From contig JAFTUV010000030.1 in the NCBI GenBank assembly GCA_017466065.1, forward strand, positions 1 through 29,232: a stretch of DNA of 29,232 nucleotides, read 5' to 3'. Under the pieces are notes generated by a model. It made no database searches and was not told the DNA's origin. It saw nothing but the letters and a program-made list of their open reading frames with translations. This stretch comes from Bacteroidaceae bacterium. GTDB lineage: Bacteria > Bacteroidota > Bacteroidia > Bacteroidales > Bacteroidaceae. Within the stretch, counting starts at the first letter, position 1. The number at the start of each line of letters is the position of its first letter. Shown in pieces: positions 1 to 8,511 of this stretch. A program made the position numbers and the translations under genes.

Positions 1-132
1 ATGTTTTTTCATTTTTTAAGGGCGCATAGCGGGCTATGTAACCGCAAAAAAGGGAAAAACAGGCAAAAAAGAACATAAAAAGGCAAGCACAACTCGCGGA
101 TAATGTAATAAACTTTTTCGAAAGAAATTCAA
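1..132. repeat. Intergenic repeat, copy A (direct repeat of 29101-29232)
   Basis: Ungapped comparison with 29101-29232 gives 118 matches in 132 positions, and 102 of the first 108. The most conserved part (21-98) holds a short inverted repeat, CATAGC at 25-30 and GCTATG at 33-38, flanked by T-rich (12-17) and A-rich (46-51) tracts that could extend the fold. The segment 109-119 is diverged, then similarity resumes at 120-132. It lies just upstream of ntpK and could be its leader, a small structured RNA or an intergenic repeat. No convincing ORF is seen. The left edge coincides with the window edge, so the element may extend further left. Confidence 0.85.
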
Positions 133-158
133 ACAGCTTCTAAATAATAATAACTTAA

Positions 159-644
<486 letters not shown>

Positions 645-672
645 AAGATACAAAGTGTCAAAAGCTGTAATG

Positions 673-708
673 CAAATAGAGAGGAGATTTGTTTCTCCTC
701 CCTATTTG
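673..708 (+). terminator. Hairpin downstream of ntpK
   Basis: CAAATAG (673-679) pairs with CTATTTG (702-708), and the inner arms are GA-rich and CT-rich with one mismatch. No long T-run follows, so it could be a terminator or an mRNA-stabilising 3' hairpin separating ntpK from the glycogen genes. Confidence 0.6.
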
Positions 709-741
709 TGTTATAAATAATACTTTATAAACATAAAAAGG

Positions 742-2409
742 ATGAAGAAGAATATATTGCTTCCCGATTATCTTTTCGAAATAAGCTGGGAGGTGTGTAA
801 TAAAGTCGGTGGAATATATACCGTTTTATCTACCAAAGCAGAAACAATAGCCGAAACAGAAGGTATAAATGCTGTCTACATCGGCCCCGATTTGTGGAAA
901 GAGAAAAAGAATCCTCTTTTCACCGAAGATAAGCGCTTGTGGAAAGAATGGCGTAAGAATATTGCTGACGAGAAATTCACTGTACGTTGCGGATATTGGG
1001 AGATTCCCGGCCGTCCCAAAGTGATGCTTGTCGATTATACTGCATATTTTGATGAGAAGGAGAATTTTTATGCTCGTTTATGGAACGAATATCATGTAGA
1101 TTCGTTGCATGCATACGGCGACTACGACGATTCTGTCATGTTTGGTTATGCTGTAGGGCAGGTAATAGAGAGTTTCCATAAGTTCTATCTTAAGGAATCC
1201 GATAGAGTAGTTGTTCAGGCACACGAATGGCAGAGTGGAAGTGCAGCATTGTACATTAAGAAAAACCTGCCCCAGGCCGGTACCATATTCACCACCCATG
1301 CAACAAGCATAGGTCGCTCGATATGCTCCAACGGAAAACCTCTTTACGACTATTTCGAGGGATACAACGGCGACCAAATGGCAGCCGAACTCAATGTGGA
1401 ATCGAAACACTCCATCGAGAAACAATCGGCTTTGAATGTCGATTGCTTTACTACAGTAAGTGAGATTACAGCCAAGGAGTGTAAGCAACTCATCGAGCGC
1501 GACATCGATGTAATCCTCGAGAACGGTTTCGAAAAGGACTTCGTGCCAACAGGTAAAGAGTTTGATAAGCGTCGTAAAGAGGCACGTGATATGCGCCTTC
1601 GCGTTGCTCGTGCACTTACAGGAGATAATATCTCGGACGATGCACTTATCATCGGTACGGGTGGTCGCATGGAGATGCGTAACAAAGGAATCGACCTTTT
1701 CCTCGAAGTTATGGCACGTTTGCAGAATAGCGAAGAACTCGAGCGCGATGTAATAGCTTTCATCGACGTACCCGCATGGTCGGGCGATGCACGCGAGGAT
1801 TTGTGCAAACGCCTTAACAGTGATGCATCGCAGTGGAATACACCGTTGCCCGATCCTTACCTCACACACAATCTTTGTAATTTCAGCGACGATGCAATTG
1901 CAAGCTCGATACGCAACCTTGGCATAGCCAACCACAGCGGCAAGAATAAGGTGAAAGTAATATATGTACCCTGTTATCTGAAAGGTAGCGATGGTATATT
2001 TAATAAGGACTATTATGATATTCTTATAGGTAACGATTTGAATATCTATCCTTCGTACTACGAACCTTGGGGATATACTCCGCTCGAGAGTGTGGCATTC
2101 CACATACCCACAATAACAACCGACCTTGCCGGCTTCGGTCTTTGGGTGAATTCCGTACTTGGCCGATATGGTGAAATTTCCGATGGAGTAGAGGTGGTGA
2201 ACCGAAATGATAGCAACTATTTCGATTCGGCTGCTGTTATTACAAAAAGTATTTGTATCTTTGCAAAAATTTTGGAAAAAGAGGTTGCCGACTATCGCAA
2301 GAAAGCAGCGAAATTTGCCGATAAAGCACTGTGGAAACACTTCATTAAAAATTATTTACGTGCTTATAGCTTTGCGTTGGAAGCAGCTGAAGAGAGAAAA
2401 AAGAAATAA
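742..2409 (+). CDS. Glycogen synthase, GT3 (eukaryote-like) family
   Basis: The 555-residue cytoplasmic enzyme extends alpha-1,4-glucan chains from a nucleotide-glucose donor. It resembles the GT3 family (yeast and animal GYS, and Bacteroidetes enzymes) rather than the GT5 GlgA. Visible motifs are K21VGGIYTV near the N terminus, QAHEW (159-163), TTHAT (184-188), and the C-terminal E-x7-E signature YYEPWGYTPLE with Glu441 and Glu449. The length is shorter than eukaryotic GYS, which carries regulatory tails. GT3 enzymes are generally UDP-glucose dependent; donor use here is inferred. No glgC or glgB lies nearby. The next gene, the phosphorylase, starts 18 bp downstream, so synthesis and breakdown are probably co-transcribed. 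Confidence 0.93.
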   Translation: MKKNILLPDYLFEISWEVCNKVGGIYTVLSTKAETIAETEGINAVYIGPDLWKEKKNPLFTEDKRLWKEWRKNIADEKFTVRCGYWEIPGRPKVMLVDYTAYFDEKENFYARLWNEYHVDSLHAYGDYDDSVMFGYAVGQVIESFHKFYLKESDRVVVQAHEWQSGSAALYIKKNLPQAGTIFTTHATSIGRSICSNGKPLYDYFEGYNGDQMAAELNVESKHSIEKQSALNVDCFTTVSEITAKECKQLIERDIDVILENGFEKDFVPTGKEFDKRRKEARDMRLRVARALTGDNISDDALIIGTGGRMEMRNKGIDLFLEVMARLQNSEELERDVIAFIDVPAWSGDAREDLCKRLNSDASQWNTPLPDPYLTHNLCNFSDDAIASSIRNLGIANHSGKNKVKVIYVPCYLKGSDGIFNKDYYDILIGNDLNIYPSYYEPWGYTPLESVAFHIPTITTDLAGFGLWVNSVLGRYGEISDGVEVVNRNDSNYFDSAAVITKSICIFAKILEKEVADYRKKAAKFADKALWKHFIKNYLRAYSFALEAAEERKKK

Positions 2410-2427
2410 TAACCATAAATTATTAAT

Positions 2428-4989
2428 ATGATAGCAATCAGTAACTCAAATCAACCAAATTGGAAAGCAATTAATGTAAAATCTTATATCCCCGAGCCAT
2501 TCGTTAAGCTCGAGGAGATAGCACACAACCTTTGGTGGGTGTGGAACGAGGAGGCAAAAGACCTCTTCCGTATGCTCGACAGCAAATTATACGAAGAGTG
2601 TGTCGAGAACCCCGTTCTTTTGCTCGAAAAATTGGGTGTAGAGAAATTAGATGAATTGGCAAAAGACAAATCAATTCTTAAGAAACTCGATGAAGTATAT
2701 TCAAAGTTCCGTACATATATGGATGAAAAGCCCAATACCGAGCGTGCATCAGTTGCATATTTCTGTATGGAGTACGGCCTTACACATGTACTTAAAATAT
2801 ATTCGGGTGGTCTTGGAATTTTGGCCGGTGACTATTTGAAAGAGGCTTCAGATTCAAACGTCGATATGTGTGCCGTAGGTTTCCTTTATCGTTACGGCTA
2901 CTTCTCGCAGTCACTTTCGATGGATGGTTCACAGATTGCCAACTACGAGGCACAGAACTTCAACAACCTTCCCATCGAGCGTGTTTACGAGAGCGATGGT
3001 ACTCCCATGATTATTCATGTTCCTTTCATGGACTATTATGTTCATGCAAATGTTTGGAGAGTTAACGTAGGTCGCATCTCTCTCTACCTGCTCGATACCG
3101 ACTTCGAGATGAACAGCGAGTACGACCGTCCCATCACTCACAAGCTCTATGGTGGTGATTGGGAAAACCGTTTGAAACAAGAGATTCTGCTTGGTATCGG
3201 CGGTATGATAATGCTCGAGAAACTTGGTATTAAGAAAGATATCTACCATTGCAACGAGGGTCATGCAGCACTCTGCAACCTCTTCCGTCTGACACAATAC
3301 ATTAAAGACGGATACTCTTTCGAAGAGGCATTGGAGATTGTTCGTTCATCGAGCCTTTATACCGTTCACACACCCGTTCCCGCCGGCCACGACTACTTCG
3401 ACGAGGCACTCTTTGGCAAATACATGAAGGGTTATGCAAAACAACTCAATATCACATGGGACGATTTGATGAACCTTGGCCGTGTTAACGCAGGCGACAG
3501 AAACGAGCGTTTCTGCATGTCGATCTTTGCTTGCAACACATGCCAGGAAATTAACGGTGTAAGCCGCTTGCATGGTAAAGTATCAAAAGATATGTTCTCG
3601 GGTATTTGGAAGGGTTATTTCCCCGCAGAGAACCACGTTGGCTATGTAACCAACGGTGTACACTATCCCACATGGGTGGCACGCGAATGGAACGACCTCT
3701 ATTCGAAATATTTCGATCCCAACTTCATCAAAGACCAGTCGAACGCTTCTATTTGGGAAGCAATAAAGAATGTACCCAACGACATTATCTGGAACACACG
3801 TGTTACATTGAAGAAACGTCTTATCGAGTACATCCGTCAGTCGTTCAGCGAGAACTGGCTTAAAAACCAAGGCGATCCTATGCGTATCGTCGACATCGTG
3901 AACAAGATTAACCCCGATGCATTGGTAATTGGTTTTGCTCGTCGTTTTGCAACATACAAACGTGCGCACCTCTTGTTTACCGATCTCGACCGTCTTGCAA
4001 AGATTGTCAACAACGAGAAACATCCCGTAATCTTCCTCTTCGCAGGTAAGGCACACCCCCACGATGGTGCAGGCCAGGGGCTTATCAAACGTATCATCGA
4101 GGTATCTCGCCGTCCCGAGTTCGTAGGCAAGATTATCTTCCTCGAGAACTACGATATGCAGCTTGCAAAGATGCTTGTATCGGGTGTTGATATCTGGATG
4201 AATACACCTACACGTCCTTTGGAAGCATCGGGAACATCGGGCGAGAAAGCTCTTATGAACGGTGTACTCAACTTCTCGGTACTCGATGGTTGGTGGTGCG
4301 AGGGCTACAAACCCGGTGCAGGTTGGGCTCTTAAAGAGAAACGTACATATCAGAACCAAGAGTTCCAGGATCAGTTGGATGCAGCAACAATCTACACATT
4401 GCTCGAGAGCGAGATTTTGCCCTTGTACTACAACCGTGGCAACAAAGCATATTCCGACGAGTGGATTGGTTACATCAAGAACTCTATTGCAGGCATAGCA
4501 CCTCACTTCACAATGAAACGTCAGCTCGACGATTATTATAGCAAGTTCTATAACAAGCAAGGCGTTCGTTTCCATCACCTTATGGCAAATGACTCGAAAG
4601 TTGCACGTGAACTCGCAAAATGGAAAGAGGATGTTGCTGCAAAATGGGATTCTATCGAGGTGGTATCAATCGACAAAGATTCTAATGTTGATGCAGGCAA
4701 TATCAATGCCGGTAACAAATACGGTATCACCATTAAGGTAGACGAGAAGGGCTTGGATGATGCAATCGGTATCGAACTTGTTACTCTTGCAACCGATAAA
4801 GAGGGTCGCGATTATGTCTTCTCTGTTCAACCGCTTGAATTGGTAAAACGCGAAGGTGACATCTTTACATTCCACACCGACTATGTGATGAATAATGCAG
4901 GTAGCTTCAGAATAAGCTATCGTATGTTCCCCAAGAACGACGAACTTCCTCACCGTCAGGATTTTGCATTCGTTAAGTGGCTTGCATGA
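2428..4989 (+). CDS. glgP: Alpha-glucan (glycogen) phosphorylase, GT35
   Basis: This 853-residue PLP enzyme releases glucose-1-phosphate from alpha-1,4-glucans. The N terminus (about 20-120) matches the extra domain of the compact bacterial/archaeal phosphorylase subfamily ([11 protein letters not shown]), and the sequence continues with YFCMEYGL and [11 protein letters not shown]. The PLP-site motif is [14 protein letters not shown], with Lys607 the expected Schiff-base lysine, followed by [11 protein letters not shown]. Many relatives have Met before this Lys; here it is Glu606. It is the second gene of a two-gene unit with glycogen synthase and ends just before a strong terminator. A C-terminal beta-rich extension (about 745-853) is present. 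Confidence 0.95.
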   Translation: MIAISNSNQPNWKAINVKSYIPEPFVKLEEIAHNLWWVWNEEAKDLFRMLDSKLYEECVENPVLLLEKLGVEKLDELAKDKSILKKLDEVYSKFRTYMDEKPNTERASVAYFCMEYGLTHVLKIYSGGLGILAGDYLKEASDSNVDMCAVGFLYRYGYFSQSLSMDGSQIANYEAQNFNNLPIERVYESDGTPMIIHVPFMDYYVHANVWRVNVGRISLYLLDTDFEMNSEYDRPITHKLYGGDWENRLKQEILLGIGGMIMLEKLGIKKDIYHCNEGHAALCNLFRLTQYIKDGYSFEEALEIVRSSSLYTVHTPVPAGHDYFDEALFGKYMKGYAKQLNITWDDLMNLGRVNAGDRNERFCMSIFACNTCQEINGVSRLHGKVSKDMFSGIWKGYFPAENHVGYVTNGVHYPTWVAREWNDLYSKYFDPNFIKDQSNASIWEAIKNVPNDIIWNTRVTLKKRLIEYIRQSFSENWLKNQGDPMRIVDIVNKINPDALVIGFARRFATYKRAHLLFTDLDRLAKIVNNEKHPVIFLFAGKAHPHDGAGQGLIKRIIEVSRRPEFVGKIIFLENYDMQLAKMLVSGVDIWMNTPTRPLEASGTSGEKALMNGVLNFSVLDGWWCEGYKPGAGWALKEKRTYQNQEFQDQLDAATIYTLLESEILPLYYNRGNKAYSDEWIGYIKNSIAGIAPHFTMKRQLDDYYSKFYNKQGVRFHHLMANDSKVARELAKWKEDVAAKWDSIEVVSIDKDSNVDAGNINAGNKYGITIKVDEKGLDDAIGIELVTLATDKEGRDYVFSVQPLELVKREGDIFTFHTDYVMNNAGSFRISYRMFPKNDELPHRQDFAFVKWLA

Positions 4990-5009
4990 TTCATTGAATC
5001 ATAACTTCC

Positions 5010-5053
5010 AAAAAGAGACTGACTAAAAAATACTTTTTAGTCAGTCTCTTTTT
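5010..5053. terminator. Strong hairpin terminator after glgP, probably bidirectional
   Basis: Two perfect 20-bp arms (5010-5029 and 5034-5053) enclose a 4-nt loop. The stem begins with A5 and ends with T5, so it gives a T-run in both directions. It sits between glgP (+) and the convergent lacI-type gene (-). Confidence 0.9.
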
Positions 5054-5205
5054 GTGGAAGATGAATAAAAAGATGTAGTTCAAGGCAAGCGTAACGAAGA
5101 AAGTTTGCGCAAACAAGTTAAATACAAAGTTTACTTTGTTATTTTTCAACGAGTGGAGCCAAACTTGGAATATCAAATACACTTTTTAGATTTATCTTAT
5201 TATTA
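5054..5205. other. Structured intergenic stretch between convergent genes
   Basis: There is no credible gene here. It contains the perfect palindrome GTTTGCGCAAAC (5103-5114) and the inverted repeat ACAAAGT-TT-ACTTTGT (5124-5139). The nonamer AAGGCAAGC at 5082-5090 is shared with both copies of the end repeat (80-88 and 29180-29188) and is followed in each case by a short A/C-rich run. It may be a relative of the same class of intergenic repeat. A 63-codon reading frame on the minus strand across it looks like a shadow, with no supporting composition. Confidence 0.4.
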
Positions 5206-6231
5206 TCAATCCCATTCTCTCTCTGAAGAGGCGCGGTACTGAATTTTTGCTTGTAAATTCAGAACAAAATCCTGTTCTAAATTGTGATTGATTTTATTCA
5301 TTATAAGTGTAGCGGCCTGCATTCCGATTTCAACTTTAGGGAAATCTACAGTTGTAATTTCCGGATTAACCATACTGTTTATGATTGAACCACCGAATCC
5401 GGTTATTGCAACATCATCGGGGATTTTAATTCCACGTTTTTGTAGTTTGTGCATTACACCTATTGCCACAACATCGTCACACACAACTATGGCATCAACA
5501 TCATCAATCTTATCTATTATTTTATCGGCAAGTTCCAATCCATCTTTAAATTTCATGCCATTCGACTTGAATATCAATGATTCTTCGAATAATCCATGTT
5601 TTTTTACAGCATCGGTATATCCTTTAAGGCGTGCATTCGAGTAGTGAAGACTATCCGGCGAATTCATGTATATAATACGTTTGTAACCTTGTTCAATAAG
5701 ATGCTGAACAAGGAAAAACATATATCTCTCGTTATCAATTTCAATTCTTGTAATGTTTGGTAACAGTGGAGAACGATCGAAGAATACAAATTTGAATCCG
5801 CGGTCTATCATCTCCTGTATTTTTTTTGAATTATAATTGGCATCACACACACACATAATAATTCCATCTACCTTGTATTTCTCCATTGTTTCAAGGCATA
5901 CAAGTTCCTTTCTTACATCCTCTTCGGAAAAAACAACAAAGGTAGTCCAGCCGGCTTCGTATAACGTTCTGTTTATACTTATAAATATTTCGTAAAAGAA
6001 AGTGTCCTCCATGTCCGGAAGAATAACCCCAACAGTGTGGCTGTGTCCTTGTTTAAGAGATATTGCAGTCTGATTGGGACTGTATCCAAGCCTTTCGGCT
6101 ACTTGTTTAATTCTTATTCGTGTTTTCTCCGCAATATTTGTATTGCCGGATAATGCACGTGATACGGTTGAAATCGATATGCCCATCTCGTTGGCAATAT
6201 CTTTTATTGTGACCACTCGGGAACTGTTCAT
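5206..6231 (-). CDS. LacI-family transcriptional regulator
   Basis: This 341-residue protein has an N-terminal LacI helix-turn-helix (about 8-27, VTIKDIANEMGISISTVSRALSGN) with the hinge helix following (RIKQVAERLGYSPN). A periplasmic-binding-protein-like effector domain (about 65-335) contains VGVILPDMEDTFF and the late signature DVAITGFGGS. These proteins bind palindromic operators and respond to a sugar or other small ligand; the ligand here is unknown. The promoter region (6287-6360) carries LacI-type palindromes, so autoregulation is likely. It is transcribed away from the transglutaminase-like gene at 6433 and toward the glycogen operon, and could control either. No matching operator is seen upstream of the glycogen synthase gene. 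Confidence 0.93.
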   Translation of the reverse strand: MNSSRVVTIKDIANEMGISISTVSRALSGNTNIAEKTRIRIKQVAERLGYSPNQTAISLKQGHSHTVGVILPDMEDTFFYEIFISINRTLYEAGWTTFVVFSEEDVRKELVCLETMEKYKVDGIIMCVCDANYNSKKIQEMIDRGFKFVFFDRSPLLPNITRIEIDNERYMFFLVQHLIEQGYKRIIYMNSPDSLHYSNARLKGYTDAVKKHGLFEESLIFKSNGMKFKDGLELADKIIDKIDDVDAIVVCDDVVAIGVMHKLQKRGIKIPDDVAITGFGGSIINSMVNPEITTVDFPKVEIGMQAATLIMNKINHNLEQDFVLNLQAKIQYRASSEREWD

Positions 6232-6286
6232 GGCAATTTCGGTTATTGATATATGAATTTAAAATTGAAAGTCTTATTCTCGTTTG

Positions 6287-6360
6287 CAAATATACAAATA
6301 TTCTCTGTTTTTTTTGCAAACGTTTGCGAAAAATGCAAACGTTATCGCAATCGTTTGCAT
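6287..6360. promoter_or_regulatory. LacI-type operators and minus-strand promoter
   Basis: GCAAACGTTTGC at 6316-6327 is a perfect 12-bp palindrome with the central CG typical of LacI-family operators. A second inverted repeat, ATGCAAACG (6333-6341) and CGTTTGCAT (6352-6360), has a 10-nt spacer. On the minus strand a -7 box TATATTTG reads 6294 to 6287, with TTTG at 6320 to 6317 (22-nt spacing, slightly long) lying inside the first palindrome. Binding there would block the regulator's own promoter. Confidence 0.65.
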
Positions 6361-6432
6361 AAAAAATATCATAGAAAAGTTTGTTATATACTTGTTTAAT
6401 GAATAAATTTACCGCTAAAATAGTTTATTCTT

Positions 6433-8511
6433 ATGAAAACGTCCAAGTCATTTTTGGCAATAATTGTAGTGATATTTGCAATATTTGCATTGATTATGCA
6501 AATTGGTTTGCAAAAATCCGATTCCAAGAATGACGTTCTTTTTCATTACACCCACATCGACCCCGACAGTCAAAAGCTTTCAGCCGCCAAATTCCTTCTC
6601 GCCAACCTTCCATACCACTATTCCTCAAGGAATATAGCAACCGTCGACCCCCGTTTGGAAGAGTGGCGCCGCGAAACGGATCTCCTCCTTCATAACCTTC
6701 AAGAAAAATACGGCTATGATAAAATCCCTCGCAACCTCATCGACTCCATTCGCACCGTTCGCGACAGCCTTCTTCGGGAATCTACTCCTCCCGAGGTGAC
6801 CCTCACCACCGCAATACAGTGCGACAGCAGCCTCATAACCGCCGCCTTTCTCATTCGCCACATCGATAATGCATTTAAAGTTTGGCGCACCGGTCGATTC
6901 TCCAAAAACCTCTCATTCGACGACTTCAAAGAATACATCCTTCCCTACACCTCCTTACGCCATTACGGCTTCATCACCAACGGCAGCCATCTTAACAACC
7001 TCTTCTCCGTCCCCCTCTCACCCGATAGTGCCGCCAATCTTACAGAAGTCATAAACCGCTACAACCACACCATCTGCGTTCAAAGAAACCTCAACGGCCC
7101 AACCCGCCGCACCCGTCCCTCCGGCCTCTACGACCTCTACGTACACGGCATACACGAATGCACCGACATTGCCGTATGGAACTGCAACATATTACGCTCC
7201 ATCGGCATTCCCACCGTAGTGGAAAACGTTGTGGGCTACCGCGACCTCACCGGCCGTCACTACCATTGCAGCGTATACGACCCCGATAGCAACAAATGGC
7301 ACCCCTACAACCCCGAATCCTCCCTTCCCGGCCGGTTCGATTTCCAAAACCCCGTAAGCCTGAATGTCTACCGCCACCTCTTCTCCGCCCAAAAAAACAC
7401 CCCCTATTTCCTTAAATCATCAAACGAACCCATCCCCTCCGAACTCTCCAACCCCTGTATAAAAGACGTAACATCACACTATGTTAAAGTCTGTAAAATA
7501 ACAATCCCCCTCGACACCATAAACACCGAAAACCACTTGGCCTATCTCGCCACCTTCAGTGCCAATGGCGGAATAAAACCAACCACATGGGGAGTAATCG
7601 ACACCAAAACAAAAAGCATAACCTTTGAAAATGCTCTTGCCGGAGTACTTTATATCCCGGTGTATTATACCCGTAACGGGTATGACAGTTTCTTTATGCC
7701 ATTCTATTTGACAGTGGATAGTGGCACTCCCGAAATAAATGAAATACCTTATATCGACAACGATACAGCATTGGAATCACTTATATTAACACGCAAATTC
7801 CCTCGAAAGGAGAGCATGAAGCGCGTTTCGGAAGGGTTGGTGGGCGGTCGTTTTCTTGCCTCAGAGAGCCACGATTTCAGCAAAGCCGAAGTTTTGTATA
7901 CAATTGAAGAAGCTCCACTTCCACAATTAAAAGAATATAAGTTCAATAAAAGAGGAAAATTTCAATATTATCGATTCCAATCACCCGATAATAACCCACA
8001 CGCCAATATATCACACCTTGAATGGATAGCCGACAATAGCAGAGGCTACAATAATACAGCAAAGGCAACAAGAGTTCACTGCCTGGCACCAAGTGACACC
8101 GCCAAGGTGCAAAGCAACCTAACTTTTGTAAAACTCCTCGACAAAGACCGCAACCGCATGACCTGGGCCACAGAATACGACGGCAACATGCAGACCGACC
8201 CCGGCGCCTACCCCAATATCACCCTCACGCTCGACGAGCCCCAAGAGGTAATTGCCGTCCGATTAGCCCCGCTCAACGCCGACAACGGCATAAAAAGCGG
8301 CTGTCGCTACGAACTGTTTTATTGGTCCGACGGCTGGCAATCGTGCGGAATAAAAACAGCAACATACGAATACATCGAATTTGAGAATGTGCCACGTGGC
8401 AAACTCTATTGGCTGAAGAATCACACCGAAGGAAAAGAAGAGATGCCCTTCATCATGGAAAACGGCAAACAAAAATTCATATATGACGAGATAATAAACG
8501 AAACAGAATGA
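6433..8511 (+). CDS. Membrane-anchored transglutaminase-like protein
   Basis: This is a 692-residue protein with an N-terminal hydrophobic segment (about 7-26), either a signal anchor or an uncleaved signal, so the bulk should face the periplasm. The central region resembles the transglutaminase/cysteine-protease-like fold: a Cys in HECTDIAVWN (Cys243), a His in GRHYHCSVYD (His276 or His278), and a third position in KWHPYNPES. That third residue is Asn293 where Asp is usual. The C-terminal half is beta-rich (about 380-690), ending in a segment with a galactose-binding-like feel (YPNITLTLDEPQEVIAVRLAP); this assignment is weak. Its stop overlaps the start of the next gene (ATGA), so the two are translationally coupled. 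Substrate and activity are unknown. Codon use is unusually C-rich in parts. Confidence 0.75.
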   Translation: MKTSKSFLAIIVVIFAIFALIMQIGLQKSDSKNDVLFHYTHIDPDSQKLSAAKFLLANLPYHYSSRNIATVDPRLEEWRRETDLLLHNLQEKYGYDKIPRNLIDSIRTVRDSLLRESTPPEVTLTTAIQCDSSLITAAFLIRHIDNAFKVWRTGRFSKNLSFDDFKEYILPYTSLRHYGFITNGSHLNNLFSVPLSPDSAANLTEVINRYNHTICVQRNLNGPTRRTRPSGLYDLYVHGIHECTDIAVWNCNILRSIGIPTVVENVVGYRDLTGRHYHCSVYDPDSNKWHPYNPESSLPGRFDFQNPVSLNVYRHLFSAQKNTPYFLKSSNEPIPSELSNPCIKDVTSHYVKVCKITIPLDTINTENHLAYLATFSANGGIKPTTWGVIDTKTKSITFENALAGVLYIPVYYTRNGYDSFFMPFYLTVDSGTPEINEIPYIDNDTALESLILTRKFPRKESMKRVSEGLVGGRFLASESHDFSKAEVLYTIEEAPLPQLKEYKFNKRGKFQYYRFQSPDNNPHANISHLEWIADNSRGYNNTAKATRVHCLAPSDTAKVQSNLTFVKLLDKDRNRMTWATEYDGNMQTDPGAYPNITLTLDEPQEVIAVRLAPLNADNGIKSGCRYELFYWSDGWQSCGIKTATYEYIEFENVPRGKLYWLKNHTEGKEEMPFIMENGKQKFIYDEIINETE

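Noticed and set aside
99..106. TATAATG-like string at the end of the repeats (TATAATGT in copy B), resembling a sigma-70 -10 box
   Set aside because: Bacteroidota primary promoters use TAnnTTTG, copy A has GATAATGT, and no matching -35 or -33 element is present at proper spacing.
1078..2340. Long minus-strand frames opposite glycogen synthase, phosphorylase and DUF4301
   Set aside because: They are antisense shadows of strongly coding genes, with Cys/His-rich compositions and no motifs.
4991..5182. A 63-codon minus-strand frame in the spacer after glgP
   Set aside because: It runs through the terminator hairpin and palindromes, has repeat-like composition and no recognisable protein features.
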